From CAYQUC01 sp964514215 (GTDB lineage: Bacteria; Pseudomonadota; Gammaproteobacteria; UBA6429; Thiohalophilaceae), in contig CAZEPW010000002.1 in NCBI GenBank assembly GCA_964514215.1, forward strand, positions 55,821 to 119,820: a stretch of DNA of 64,000 bases, in the 5' to 3' direction. Below, piece after piece: positions 18,117 through 26,571 of the stretch. A program made the position numbers and the translations under genes. The notes beneath the pieces were generated by a model. It saw nothing but the letters and a program-made list of their open reading frames with translations. It did no database searches and was not told where the DNA came from. Positions within the stretch are counted from its first letter, which is position 1; each line of letters opens with the position of its first letter.

Positions 18117-18606
18117 CATATTTAACATCCACGATAATGAATCGTTGGCTGCCTTCTGGTAATTGCACTGATACCTCATCATCTAACGATTTTTTCATTA
18201 AAGCCTGAGCAACAGGGGCATCCATACTGATTTTACCCTTTGCGATGTTAAACTCATCGGGTCCTACTATCTGATAGCAAATTTCCTCACCTTGCTCGGT
18301 TTCGAGCGTTACAATGGCTCCGAAAAACACCCGTGAGGTATCGTCTGGTATGGTGTTAACAATTGTTAGTTCATCGATACGTTTTTGTAAGTAACGTATT
18401 CGTCGGTCAATTTCTCTTAGTTGTTTTTTTCGATAGATATATTCTGCATTCTCAGAACGATCGCCTTCAGCGGCGGCAGCCGACAATATTTTAACGACTT
18501 CACGTCGAAGTAACCATTTATCGCGAAGCTCGGTTTTGAGAGTGTCATAACCGTGCTGCGTAATATAGTGTGAACCGCGTTGTTGTGGTGGTCGCCAGCG
18601 TCCCAT
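18109..18606 (-). CDS. greB: Transcript cleavage factor GreB
   Basis: 165 aa. GreB enters the RNA polymerase secondary channel and stimulates cleavage of backtracked RNA. The N-terminal coiled coil carries the acidic tip in AAAEGDRSENAEYIYRKK, and LREIDRRIRYLQKRI is the GreB-type signature. The C-terminal FKBP-like domain includes VFFGAIVTLETEQGE and SMDAPVAQALMKK. About 10 extra N-terminal residues precede the usual start. It is leftward, downstream of tRNA-Leu. Confidence 0.94.
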   Translation of the reverse strand: MGRWRPPQQRGSHYITQHGYDTLKTELRDKWLLRREVVKILSAAAAEGDRSENAEYIYRKKQLREIDRRIRYLQKRIDELTIVNTIPDDTSRVFFGAIVTLETEQGEEICYQIVGPDEFNIAKGKISMDAPVAQALMKKSLDDEVSVQLPEGSQRFIIVDVKYEK

Positions 18607-18648
18607 AATATGAATTTATAATTGATTTGGTCTTGTTAAAAAATAAAA

Positions 18649-18735
18649 TGGTGCCGAGGAGAGGACTTGAACCTCCACGGGGCATGCCCCACTAGCACCT
18701 GAAGCTAGCGTGTCTACCAATTTCACCACCTCGGC
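18649..18735 (-). tRNA. tRNA-Leu (CAG)
   Basis: Minus strand. Acceptor stem GCCGAGG / CCTCGGC, D-loop AAATTGGTAGAC, anticodon arm CTAGC-TTCAGGT-GCTAG with anticodon CAG, a long variable arm typical of tRNA-Leu, T arm GGTTCAAGTCC, and an encoded A-CCA end. 87 nt including CCA. Confidence 0.97.
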
Positions 18736-18751
18736 GTTAATTTCAATTTGA

Positions 18752-18780
18752 ACTTTAGCTAAGCAATTGCTACTTGTCAA
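18752..18780 (-). promoter_or_regulatory. Promoter of tRNA-Leu
   Basis: Read on the minus strand: TTGACA (18780-18775), 17-base spacer, TAAAGT (18757-18752), placing the start a few bases before the mature tRNA 5' end at 18735. Consensus -35 and good spacing. Confidence 0.75.
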
Positions 18781-18866
18781 TTTAGCCAATTTTATTGCGC
18801 ATTTAATTTAAGTATAAAATGCGGACTGATTTATACGATAATTCAGTGTTCACTTTTCAGCTGGTG

Positions 18867-18872
18867 TATAAT
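18867..18872 (+). promoter_or_regulatory. -10 box close to the rnr start
   Basis: A perfect TATAAT at 18867-18872 ends only 6 bases before the proposed rnr ATG (18879). If used, the transcript would start at or next to the start codon. No consensus -35 is clear, and a TATAAA also lies before the alternative ATG 18819. Confidence 0.3.
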
Positions 18873-18878
18873 GTCAAT

Positions 18879-21164
18879 ATGGTAAAACAAAAAAATAGAA
18901 ATAAACCCGATCCTCATGCTGTTCGAGAAGCGAATAAGTATGAACATCCTATCCCTAGCCGTGAATTTATAATAAAAGAAATTGAAAAGGCCGATGTGCC
19001 GGTTAATATGAACCGATTGATTAGTCTGCTGGATATTAGTAATCGACGTGATATTGAATCATTACGGCGACGCATACGGGCAATGGAGCGTGACGGACAA
19101 ATCCTGCGAAATCGACGTGGTGCTTATTGCTTATTAAATAAAATGGATTTGGAGCAGGGTGTCGTATCGGCACATAAAGATGGATTTGGATTTTTAATAC
19201 CGGAACAGGGTGAAAAAGATTTATTTTTGTCCGCGAAAGAAATGCGTGCAGTGTTACATGGTGATCGTGTCATTGCCCGAATTATAGGTGAAGATCGTCG
19301 CGGCAGACTTGAAGGTGCAATTGTTGAAATCTTAGAGCGCAAGACAACACGAGTTGTCGGTCGTTATACCCATAGTGATTCTGGTGTCGGTTTTGTAACA
19401 CCAGACAATAAACGCTTCACACAAAATATTATCGTACCGGAAGAACAATTGTACGGCGCTGTTGATGGTCAAATAGTCGTTGTTCAGCTTTTAGAATATC
19501 CGACTAAGTTTCGCCAAGCAGTTGGTCGGGTAATTGAAATCTTGGGTGAACATTTAGATGAAGGGTTGGAAATAGATGTTGCCATTCGAAGTCATGGACT
19601 TCGTCAAGAATGGTCGCATATGGTCGAGATTGAAACTGAAAATTTAACAGCTCATGTTCCTGAGTCTGCTAAAAAAGGCCGGGTTGATCTTCGTGATACG
19701 CCACTGGTGACTATTGATGGTGAAGATGCGCGTGATTTTGATGACGCGGTATTTTGTGAACCGACAAAAAATGATGGTTGGCGACTACTTGTTGCTATTG
19801 CGGATGTGTCTACCTATGTTAAAACAAAAACAGGTTTAGATGCCGAAGCACGTGAACGCGGCACCTCGGTGTATTTTCCTGAACGTGTTATACCAATGTT
19901 GCCCGAAGTGCTGTCCAATGGTTTATGTTCGTTAAACCCTAAAGTTGATCGTTTGTGTATGGTTTGCGAAATGAATATAAGCGCTGATGGCGATATGAAT
20001 AATTATAAATTCTATCAAGCCGTGATGCGTTCACACGAGCGTTTTACTTATACCGATGTGGCTGCAATATTAGTCGATAAAAATGCAAAATTAATACAGC
20101 AACATGAAATACTCGTACCGCATTTAGAAAGTTTGTATGCTTTATATAAGGTATTAAAAGTTACTCGTCAGTCACGTGGCGCAATTGACTTTGAAACAAC
20201 CGAGACAAAAATACAATTTGCGAGTAATCGTAAAATAGAAAAAATTGTGCCTGTCTATCGTAATGAAGCGCACTGTTTAATTGAAGAATGTATGTTGGCT
20301 GCCAATGTGGCGGCAGCAAGTTTCTTAAATAATAATAATATTCCAACCTTATATCGCAACCACAAAGGCCCGACTAACGATAAATTAAATGATGTACGTT
20401 CATTTCTAAAAGAGCTTGGTTTGGAATTAACGGGTGGCAAAGATCCTGATCCAGCAGATTATGCAAAACTTTTAGCTTCAATATCGGGTCGAGTTGATCA
20501 GCGTTTAATACAAACTGTTATGTTACGCAGTTTGTCTCAAGCCGTTTACGATAATAAAAATATTGGGCATTTCGGTTTAGCTTTCGAGAGTTATGCGCAT
20601 TTCACCTCACCAATTCGGCGTTATCCTGATTTAATGGTTCATCGAGCGATTAAGCACATTGTTGATGGAAAAAAACCAGAGAAATTTTATCTTAACGCCA
20701 TGCAAATGCACGAGCTTGGCATGCACTGTTCTGCTGCTGAGCGTAAAGCAGATGAAGCATCGTGGGATGTTATCGATTGGTTGAAATGCGAGTTTATGCA
20801 GGAACATGTCGATGAAGAGTTTACCGGTATCATTACCGGTGTCACGGGTTTTGGATTATTTGTTGAACTTGAAGATATTTTTGTTGAAGGTTTAGTCCAT
20901 GTAACGGCATTAGGAAATGATTATTATAAGTTTGATTCTGTGCATCATCGAATGATTGGTGAACACAGCAATCGAATTTTTCGCTTAGCGGATAAAATTA
21001 AAATTCGTGTTGTTCGAGTAAATCTTGATGAGCGACAAATTGATTTTGAGTTAGTTGATAAAGACGATTTACCGGATAGTCGTACTCGATTAAAAGAAAA
21101 AAAGAACAATAAATCAAATAAGCCAAAATCGAATAAACGAAAAAAAAATCGTAAAAGAAAATGA
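18879..21164 (+). CDS. rnr: Ribonuclease R
   Basis: 761 aa 3'-5' exoribonuclease that degrades structured RNA and takes part in trans-translation. Domains in order: N-terminal helix-turn-helix (HPIPSREFIIKEIEK), two cold-shock domains (about 80-245), RNB catalytic domain with the metal-binding aspartates in TIDGEDARDFDDAVF, an S1 domain (GIITGVTGFGLFVELEDIF) and a Lys/Arg-rich tail. ATG 18879 fits the family N-terminus; an in-frame ATG at 18819 would add 20 unlikely residues. No ribosome site is visible at either. Overlaps rlmB by 4 bases (ATGA). Confidence 0.95.
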   Translation: MVKQKNRNKPDPHAVREANKYEHPIPSREFIIKEIEKADVPVNMNRLISLLDISNRRDIESLRRRIRAMERDGQILRNRRGAYCLLNKMDLEQGVVSAHKDGFGFLIPEQGEKDLFLSAKEMRAVLHGDRVIARIIGEDRRGRLEGAIVEILERKTTRVVGRYTHSDSGVGFVTPDNKRFTQNIIVPEEQLYGAVDGQIVVVQLLEYPTKFRQAVGRVIEILGEHLDEGLEIDVAIRSHGLRQEWSHMVEIETENLTAHVPESAKKGRVDLRDTPLVTIDGEDARDFDDAVFCEPTKNDGWRLLVAIADVSTYVKTKTGLDAEARERGTSVYFPERVIPMLPEVLSNGLCSLNPKVDRLCMVCEMNISADGDMNNYKFYQAVMRSHERFTYTDVAAILVDKNAKLIQQHEILVPHLESLYALYKVLKVTRQSRGAIDFETTETKIQFASNRKIEKIVPVYRNEAHCLIEECMLAANVAAASFLNNNNIPTLYRNHKGPTNDKLNDVRSFLKELGLELTGGKDPDPADYAKLLASISGRVDQRLIQTVMLRSLSQAVYDNKNIGHFGLAFESYAHFTSPIRRYPDLMVHRAIKHIVDGKKPEKFYLNAMQMHELGMHCSAAERKADEASWDVIDWLKCEFMQEHVDEEFTGIITGVTGFGLFVELEDIFVEGLVHVTALGNDYYKFDSVHHRMIGEHSNRIFRLADKIKIRVVRVNLDERQIDFELVDKDDLPDSRTRLKEKKNNKSNKPKSNKRKKNRKRK

Positions 21165-21946
21165 CAGCAGTGAAAGCCGGAAATTTTGAAAAAAATTTAA
21201 ATAATATAATATATGGGCATCACGCCATCTTATCGGTATTAAAGCACGAACCTGAAACACTAGTGACGCTTTGGGTCGATGGTGCCCGTCATGATGAACG
21301 CGCTAAGGAAATAGTTGATTTAGCGCGCCGTTCAGGAATATCCGCCAAACGAATTAAACGAGATTTATTAGACGAAAAGTCGAACAATGCCAAGCACCAA
21401 GGTTTTGTTGCATTATCGCGTGCGGTAACCAGTTTAGATGAAAAATCGCTTGAATCGATGTTACTTAATTTATCTGAGCCAGCATTTTTATTAATTTTGG
21501 ATGGCATACAAGATCCACATAATTTGGGTGCTTGTTTACGAAGTGCCGATGCTGCCGGAGTACAAGGGGTTATTATTCCTAAAGATAAATCTTGCAGTTT
21601 GACAGCAACGGTTCGTAAAGTGGCCAGTGGTGCTGTTGAATCACTACCATTGTATCAGGTGACTAACTTAGTACGCACGATGGAAATGTTAAAGAAAATG
21701 GGGATCTGGCTTTTTGGAACGGATTCTGAGGCAAACACATCCGTTTCTAACACAGATTTTAAAGGTGCCGTGGCAATTGTGATGGGCTCTGAAGGTTCCG
21801 GGTTACGCCGTTTAACCAGAGAGCATTGTGATGCGTTAATGAGTTTGCCAATGTCAGGCAGTGTCTCCAGTTTAAATATTTCAGTAGCCGCTGGCATTTG
21901 TATGTATGAGGTTGTACGTCAAAGAGACTTGAATAAGCTTGACTAG
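21161..21946 (+). CDS. rlmB: 23S rRNA (guanosine-2'-O-)-methyltransferase RlmB
   Basis: 261 aa SpoU-family (SPOUT) enzyme that methylates Gm2251 in the peptidyl transferase centre. Motif 1 LDGIQDPHNLGACLRSADA, motif 2 VMGSEGSGLRRL and motif 3 LPMSGSVSSLNISVAAGI are complete. It starts inside the last codons of rnr, giving the rnr-rlmB pair found in E. coli. Confidence 0.95.
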   Translation: MTAVKAGNFEKNLNNIIYGHHAILSVLKHEPETLVTLWVDGARHDERAKEIVDLARRSGISAKRIKRDLLDEKSNNAKHQGFVALSRAVTSLDEKSLESMLLNLSEPAFLLILDGIQDPHNLGACLRSADAAGVQGVIIPKDKSCSLTATVRKVASGAVESLPLYQVTNLVRTMEMLKKMGIWLFGTDSEANTSVSNTDFKGAVAIVMGSEGSGLRRLTREHCDALMSLPMSGSVSSLNISVAAGICMYEVVRQRDLNKLD

Positions 21947-22017
21947 ATAACAATTAAATCGTTGATTTTATTGGAATTATTTAACCGGCTATGACACTGA
22001 TAAAAATTTCGTGTGGC

Positions 22018-22046
22018 TTGTAATAGTTCAAAATACTCCGTATAAT
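22018..22046 (+). promoter_or_regulatory. Promoter of the rpsF-rpsR-rplI operon
   Basis: TTGTAA at 22018-22023, 17-base spacer, perfect TATAAT at 22041-22046. It would give an mRNA leader of about 90 bases before rpsF that holds the S6:S18 binding motif. Confidence 0.65.
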
Positions 22047-22104
22047 CCGCGATCACTAAATATCATTGGTTATCCTTGGCAGCAGGGATGTAAATTCCAA
22101 TTAA

Positions 22105-22141
22105 CTCCTTGCCAAATAAAAATGGCAAAACCCGTAAGGAG
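22105..22141 (+). promoter_or_regulatory. S6:S18 autoregulatory mRNA motif in the rpsF leader
   Basis: CTCCTTGCCA (22105-22114) can pair with TGGCAA (22123-22128) and with the AAGGAG ribosome site (22136-22141), leaving a 3'-side bulge that contains CCG (22132-22134). Two stems separated by a CCG-bearing bulge, with the Shine-Dalgarno sequestered, is the described architecture of the S6:S18 motif that imitates the 16S rRNA site and represses the operon. Read by eye, not folded by software. Confidence 0.65.
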
Positions 22142-22145
22142 CATT

Positions 22146-22592
22146 ATGCGACACTACGAAATTGTGTTTCTGGTCCATCCTGATCAGAGTGAACAAGTTG
22201 AAGGTATGGTTGAACGTTATCGTTCTACGATTGAATCTGCAAACGGTAAAATACACCGTTTTGAAGATTGGGGTCGACGCCAACTCGCTTATCCTATCCA
22301 AAAAATCCATAAAGCACATTATGTGTTATTAAACGTTGAATGTAATCAGGATACCATGGATGAAATTGTCGGCGCATTTCGTTTTAATGATGCGGTTATT
22401 CGTCATATGGTTATTCGTCGTAACGAAGCAATTACAGAAGCGTCGTTCTTAGTTAAGAAAGACGAAAAAGAAGAGCGTTATGATCGAAATAGTTCTAATG
22501 ATTCCAGTAAAGCTGTAACAAGCGAAACTCCAGTTGTTAAAGATACTAAAGATGATAGTAATCCAGCTGAAGTTACAGCTGAAGCATCTTAG
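22146..22592 (+). CDS. rpsF: Ribosomal protein bS6
   Basis: 148 aa. bS6 binds bS18 on the platform of the 30S subunit. MRHYEIVFLVHPDQSEQV, HRFEDWGRRQLAYPI and FRFNDAVIRHMVIRR are typical. ATG 22146 follows AAGGAG by four bases; the frame open to 22011 is only leader. The C-terminal tail after about residue 105 is long, acidic and Ser/Thr-rich, as often in gammaproteobacteria, where glutamates can be added to the end of bS6. Confidence 0.97.
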   Translation: MRHYEIVFLVHPDQSEQVEGMVERYRSTIESANGKIHRFEDWGRRQLAYPIQKIHKAHYVLLNVECNQDTMDEIVGAFRFNDAVIRHMVIRRNEAITEASFLVKKDEKEERYDRNSSNDSSKAVTSETPVVKDTKDDSNPAEVTAEAS

Positions 22593-22649
22593 AAACATTC
22601 ATCAACGATAAGTTCTTGATATTAAAAAATTGAGATAGAGGATATAGAT

Positions 22650-22877
22650 ATGTCACGTTATTTTAAGCGTAGAAAATATTGTCGTTTTACGGCAGAAGGC
22701 ATTAAAGAAATAGATTTCAAAGATTTAACAACTTTGAAAGCATATGTAACTGAAAGTGGAAAAATTGTACCAAGTCGAATTACTGGTACAAAAGCAAAAT
22801 ATCAACGTCAATTATCGACAGCGATTAAACGTGCTCGCTATCTTTCATTACTACCGTACTCTGATTCACACGATTAA
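22650..22877 (+). CDS. rpsR: Ribosomal protein bS18
   Basis: 75 aa, the usual size. Characteristic RRKYCRFTAEG, DLTTLKAYVTESGKIVPSRI and RQLSTAIKRARYLSLLPY. It binds 16S rRNA together with bS6 and lies 57 bases after rpsF in the same operon. Confidence 0.98.
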   Translation: MSRYFKRRKYCRFTAEGIKEIDFKDLTTLKAYVTESGKIVPSRITGTKAKYQRQLSTAIKRARYLSLLPYSDSHD

Positions 22878-22982
22878 TTATTGATTGTTTTCAGGCATCA
22901 ACCTGATTGATGAAGATAATAAGGTATTAGATAAATTGTCCGTAAGTTTGATGTTTACGGACACTAAAATGAGGAATTTAAG

Positions 22983-23435
22983 ATGGACGTTATCCTTCTT
23001 GAAAAAGTAACAAACTTAGGTGATTTAGGCGAAAAAGTATCGGTTCGTGCTGGTTATGGCCGTAACTTTTTAATGCCATATGGTAAAGCTGTACCGGCGA
23101 CTAAAGATAATCTTGAAAAATTTGAAGCCCAACGTGCAGAATTGGAAAAAACCGCTAATCAAAAATTAGCAGCGGCTAATGCTCGTGCAGAACAAATACA
23201 AGCATTAGGTGATATTTCAATTACGAGTAAAGCGGGTGATGAAGGCAAGCTTTTTGGTTCGGTTGCTGCGGTTGATATAGCCAGCATCATCACTGAAAAA
23301 GGTGTTGCTATTGAAAAGCGTGAAGTGACCATGCCGGAAGGTCCTATTCGAGTTATTGGCGACTATTCGGTTAATCTGTTGTTACACAGCGATGTTTCAA
23401 TTACCGTTAATGTTATTGTAGCGGCTGAAGAATAA
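22983..23435 (+). CDS. rplI: Ribosomal protein bL9
   Basis: 150 aa. bL9 is the elongated 50S protein near the L1 stalk that helps hold the reading frame. The N-domain MDVILLEKVTNLGDLGEKV and RAGYGRNFLMPYGKA precede a long helix (EAQRAELEKTANQKLAAA) and the C-domain. GAGG ribosome site just upstream. The 105-base gap after rpsR holds no gene. Confidence 0.97.
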   Translation: MDVILLEKVTNLGDLGEKVSVRAGYGRNFLMPYGKAVPATKDNLEKFEAQRAELEKTANQKLAAANARAEQIQALGDISITSKAGDEGKLFGSVAAVDIASIITEKGVAIEKREVTMPEGPIRVIGDYSVNLLLHSDVSITVNVIVAAEE

Positions 23436-23457
23436 GTATTTTATCAAGTAATAAATT

Positions 23458-23490
23458 AACGATACATAAGTCGACGGCTTGTGTATCGTT
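23458..23490 (+). terminator. Strong hairpin after rplI
   Basis: A 13-bp stem (AACGATACATAAG at 23458-23470 with CTTGTGTATCGTT at 23478-23490, one G-T pair) and a 7-base loop, 23 bases after the rplI stop. No T-run follows, so it may act as an mRNA 3' end stabiliser or processed end rather than as an intrinsic terminator. Confidence 0.5.
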
Positions 23491-23648
23491 ACGCTTCTTA
23501 GATTGTCAAGTTAATTCATTTAATAAATTTTCAGTAATTGTCGAAAAGATCTAGGTTTTAACTCCATCCCTTGTTATTCTAATTATCCCATGTAGCGCTA
23601 CATGCGGCTTAATAATACTAAATATAAAGGCACTTCAGGGTTTAAAAA

Positions 23649-25058
23649 ATGCAAGAGCTTGCTTATCAAGAATCAAACAGCACTATTAGTCTTTCATCAG
23701 GTGAAAGTGTCAATCTGCCGCCGCAATCTATCGAAGCAGAACAAGCGGTATTAGGCGGTTTAATGCTGGATAATACTACTTGGGATAAAGTGGCCGATAA
23801 AGTCATTGAAGATGATTTTTACCGACGTGAGCATCGCTTAATTTTTAGGGCGATTGCAGCATTGTCGAATGAAAATAATCCTGCCGATGTCGTTACGTTA
23901 TCTGAATGGCTAGATAAAAATGCAGAGTTAGAAAATGCCGGTGGGTTAAGTTATATTGGTTCGCTAGCAAAAAATACACCTACAGCAGCAAATATTGAAT
24001 CCTATGCAAAAATTGTCCGTGAACGTTCGGTGATGCGGCAGCTTATTAGTGTTTCGACCCAAATAGGCAGTTCTGCTTATAACCCTGAGGGACGACAAGC
24101 TCATGAGCTTTTGGATAGTGCTGAAAAGCTGGTTTTTGAAATTACCGAACAAAATTCTCGTGGTCAAAAAGGCTACAAAAATATCAAAGAATTATTAACC
24201 GGTGCGTTAAATAGAATCGACACTCTATTTCAACAAGATTCTCCATTCACTGGAATACCGACAGGTTACACTGATTTTGATGAATTAACTTCTGGCTTAC
24301 AAAAATCCGATCTGGTTATTGTTGCAGGCAGACCGTCAATGGGAAAAACCACATTTGCAGTAAATATAGCCGAGCATGCAGCGATTCACCATAAATCAAA
24401 AGTGGCTATTTTTAGTATGGAAATGCCCGGTGAACAATTAACAATGCGGATGATTTCATCTTTAGGTCGAATTGATGCGCATCGGATGCGAACCGGAAAA
24501 CTAACCGATGATGATTGGCCAAGACTATCATCTGCGGTAGGAATTTTAAATGAATCTCAAATCATTATTGATGATACACCTTCTTTGACACCAACTGATT
24601 TACGATCTCGTGCTAGACGTATTAAACGCGAGTATGATGGTCTTGATTTAATTGTGATTGATTATTTGCAATTAATGCAGGTTGCTGGTGGCAGTGAAAA
24701 TAGAGCAACTGAAATTTCAGAAATTTCCCGGATGTTAAAAGGCTTGGCAAAAGAACTTAATGTGCCGGTCATTGCATTATCACAGTTAAATCGAAGTTTA
24801 GAACAACGACCCAATAAACGTCCAGTCATGTCCGATTTACGGGAGTCGGGTGCTATCGAGCAAGATGCCGATTTAATTGTTTTTATTTATCGAGACGAAG
24901 TTTATAACGAAGATACACCAGATAAAGGTACGGCGGAAATTATTGTTGGTAAACAACGTAATGGCCCAATTGGTACCGTGCGATTGACTTTTCTTGGACA
25001 ATTTACTCGTTTTGAAAATTACATTCATGATACATCGTATGATGAAGGTTATGCATGA
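23649..25058 (+). CDS. dnaB: Replicative DNA helicase DnaB
   Basis: 469 aa. Hexameric 5'-3' helicase of the replication fork. N-terminal domain with PPQSIEAEQAVLGGLMLD, linker, and RecA-like C-terminal domain with Walker A GRPSMGKTTFAVNIAEHAA, FSMEMPGEQL, Walker B LIVIDYLQLMQ and DLRESGAIEQDADLI. No intein. Overlaps alr by 4 bases. Confidence 0.97.
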   Translation: MQELAYQESNSTISLSSGESVNLPPQSIEAEQAVLGGLMLDNTTWDKVADKVIEDDFYRREHRLIFRAIAALSNENNPADVVTLSEWLDKNAELENAGGLSYIGSLAKNTPTAANIESYAKIVRERSVMRQLISVSTQIGSSAYNPEGRQAHELLDSAEKLVFEITEQNSRGQKGYKNIKELLTGALNRIDTLFQQDSPFTGIPTGYTDFDELTSGLQKSDLVIVAGRPSMGKTTFAVNIAEHAAIHHKSKVAIFSMEMPGEQLTMRMISSLGRIDAHRMRTGKLTDDDWPRLSSAVGILNESQIIIDDTPSLTPTDLRSRARRIKREYDGLDLIVIDYLQLMQVAGGSENRATEISEISRMLKGLAKELNVPVIALSQLNRSLEQRPNKRPVMSDLRESGAIEQDADLIVFIYRDEVYNEDTPDKGTAEIIVGKQRNGPIGTVRLTFLGQFTRFENYIHDTSYDEGYA

Positions 25059-26146
25059 GTTGGAGCACGCGGGCACTAATTAATTGTGCGGCACTACAAC
25101 ATAATTTAAACATCGTAAAGAAAACTGTAGCCACTAGCAAAGTATTAGCTGTCATTAAATCCAATGGTTATGGGCATGGAATTCAACAGGTAGCGCAGGC
25201 ATTAATCGCGGCAGATGGTTTTGCTGTAGCGACCATTCAGGAAGCTATCAATGTCCGCAAAGATCATCCAACTAAACTAATTTTAGTATTACAGGGCTTT
25301 ATTAATCTAACGCAGCTTGCATTATTCAAACAATATAATTTACAGCCAGTTATTCATAGTGTTACGCAGTTAAACATTTTAGAGTCATCTAATGTCACAT
25401 TGGCTTGCGATACAGTTTATTGGTTTAAAGTTGATACTGGAATGGGGCGTTTGGGTTTTTCGCTTGATGAATGTATTGTTGCGTTAGCTCGTTTAGAAAA
25501 ATATTTAAACGCCAAATCAAATACAGCATCCAATATAGTATTGATGAGTCATTTTGCTAATGCGGATGATCCAACTGATGGTTTTACGAATAAACAAATT
25601 AAGTTATTTAACGATGCTTTTGTAAATTATCAGTATGATAAAACCATTGCAAATTCAGCAGGAATTTTGGCTTGGAAAGAGTCACATTTTGACTGGGTAC
25701 GTGCTGGAATAATGCTTTATGGTGTTACGCCTTTTAACGATTATAAACAAACGTATAATTTACAAACTGTCATGAGCCTAGAATCGCGTTTGATAGCAAT
25801 TAAGCATCATAAAAAAGGCGATGCAATTGGTTATGGTGGTGATTGGCGCTGTCCCCAAAATATGACGATTGGTGTTGTAAGCATTGGATATGGTGATGGT
25901 TATCCTCGCCAAGCGAAGTCAGGAACTCCTGTTATGATTGCTGGTGTAAAAACCCGGTTGCTTGGAAGAGTATCAATGGATATGATTTGTATCGATTTAA
26001 CGGCCATAGAAAATATTGAACTTGGATCAATTGTTACATTGTGGGGGAACGGTTTAGCAATTGAAGCGGTTGCCGAGAGTGCGAATACTATTGCGTATGA
26101 ATTATTATGTCAGGTTAGTAAACGGGTTGAGCTGGTTTATCAATAA
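25055..26146 (+). CDS. alr: Alanine racemase
   Basis: 363 aa PLP enzyme that makes D-alanine for peptidoglycan. The PLP lysine is in VLAVIKSNGYGHG (residues about 31-43), the C-terminal catalytic tyrosine in AGIMLYGV, and SIGYGDGYPR and GRVSMDMI are intact. The ATGA overlap with dnaB matches the dnaB-alr order of many gammaproteobacteria. Confidence 0.96.
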   Translation: MSWSTRALINCAALQHNLNIVKKTVATSKVLAVIKSNGYGHGIQQVAQALIAADGFAVATIQEAINVRKDHPTKLILVLQGFINLTQLALFKQYNLQPVIHSVTQLNILESSNVTLACDTVYWFKVDTGMGRLGFSLDECIVALARLEKYLNAKSNTASNIVLMSHFANADDPTDGFTNKQIKLFNDAFVNYQYDKTIANSAGILAWKESHFDWVRAGIMLYGVTPFNDYKQTYNLQTVMSLESRLIAIKHHKKGDAIGYGGDWRCPQNMTIGVVSIGYGDGYPRQAKSGTPVMIAGVKTRLLGRVSMDMICIDLTAIENIELGSIVTLWGNGLAIEAVAESANTIAYELLCQVSKRVELVYQ

Positions 26147-26175
26147 ATACAAGTAATTTCAGAAAGGATACTATT

Positions 26176-26466
26176 ATGGTAGTGACTATTGTGAATGTTC
26201 ATGTAAAGTTAGGTGATATCGAGGGTTTTATAAAAGCGACTGAACTCAATCATTTGGGTTCAATTAAAGAACCGGGTAATGTCCGGTTTGATGTTATTCA
26301 GCAAGAAGCCGATCCATCAAAATTTGTTTTGTATGAAGCATTTAAAACTAAAGCGGATATAAGTGAACATAAAGAAACCCGTCATTATTTAGAATGGCGA
26401 AAAACGGTTGATGGTATGATGGCCGAAACAAGAACCGCAACGGTTCATTCGGGACTTTTTTTATAG
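26176..26466 (+). CDS. ABM-fold (antibiotic biosynthesis monooxygenase) small protein
   Basis: 96 aa, YgiN/LsrG-like dimeric ferredoxin-fold protein. The pattern VTIVNVHVKLGDIEGFIKAT, EPGNVRFDVIQQ, KFVLYEAFKTKADISEHKET and HYLEWRKTV is typical of ABM proteins, which oxidise quinol-like substrates without cofactor or degrade phospho-AI-2; the substrate cannot be told here. AAAGGA ribosome site; 29 bases after alr and probably cotranscribed. Confidence 0.85.
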   Translation: MVVTIVNVHVKLGDIEGFIKATELNHLGSIKEPGNVRFDVIQQEADPSKFVLYEAFKTKADISEHKETRHYLEWRKTVDGMMAETRTATVHSGLFL

Positions 26467-26509
26467 TGTTATTAAATTCCAAGTAACAGAGCTTGGTAAC
26501 GACATTGTC

Positions 26510-26538
26510 TGTTGGGGTGAATAACATGAACCCCAACA
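26510..26538. terminator. Hairpin between convergent ABM gene and cobQ
   Basis: Perfect 9-bp stem TGTTGGGGT / ACCCCAACA with an 11-base loop, between the ABM gene stop (26466) and the cobQ stop (26572). No T-run follows on either strand, so its terminator role is uncertain. Confidence 0.45.
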
Positions 26539-26571
26539 AAAAGAGTAGGTAATAACAGTGTCTGTTGCGCT

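Noticed and set aside
18649..18735. tRNA-Leu as an integration site for a mobile element
   Set aside because: No integrase, no repeated tRNA 3' end, and ordinary housekeeping genes on both sides.
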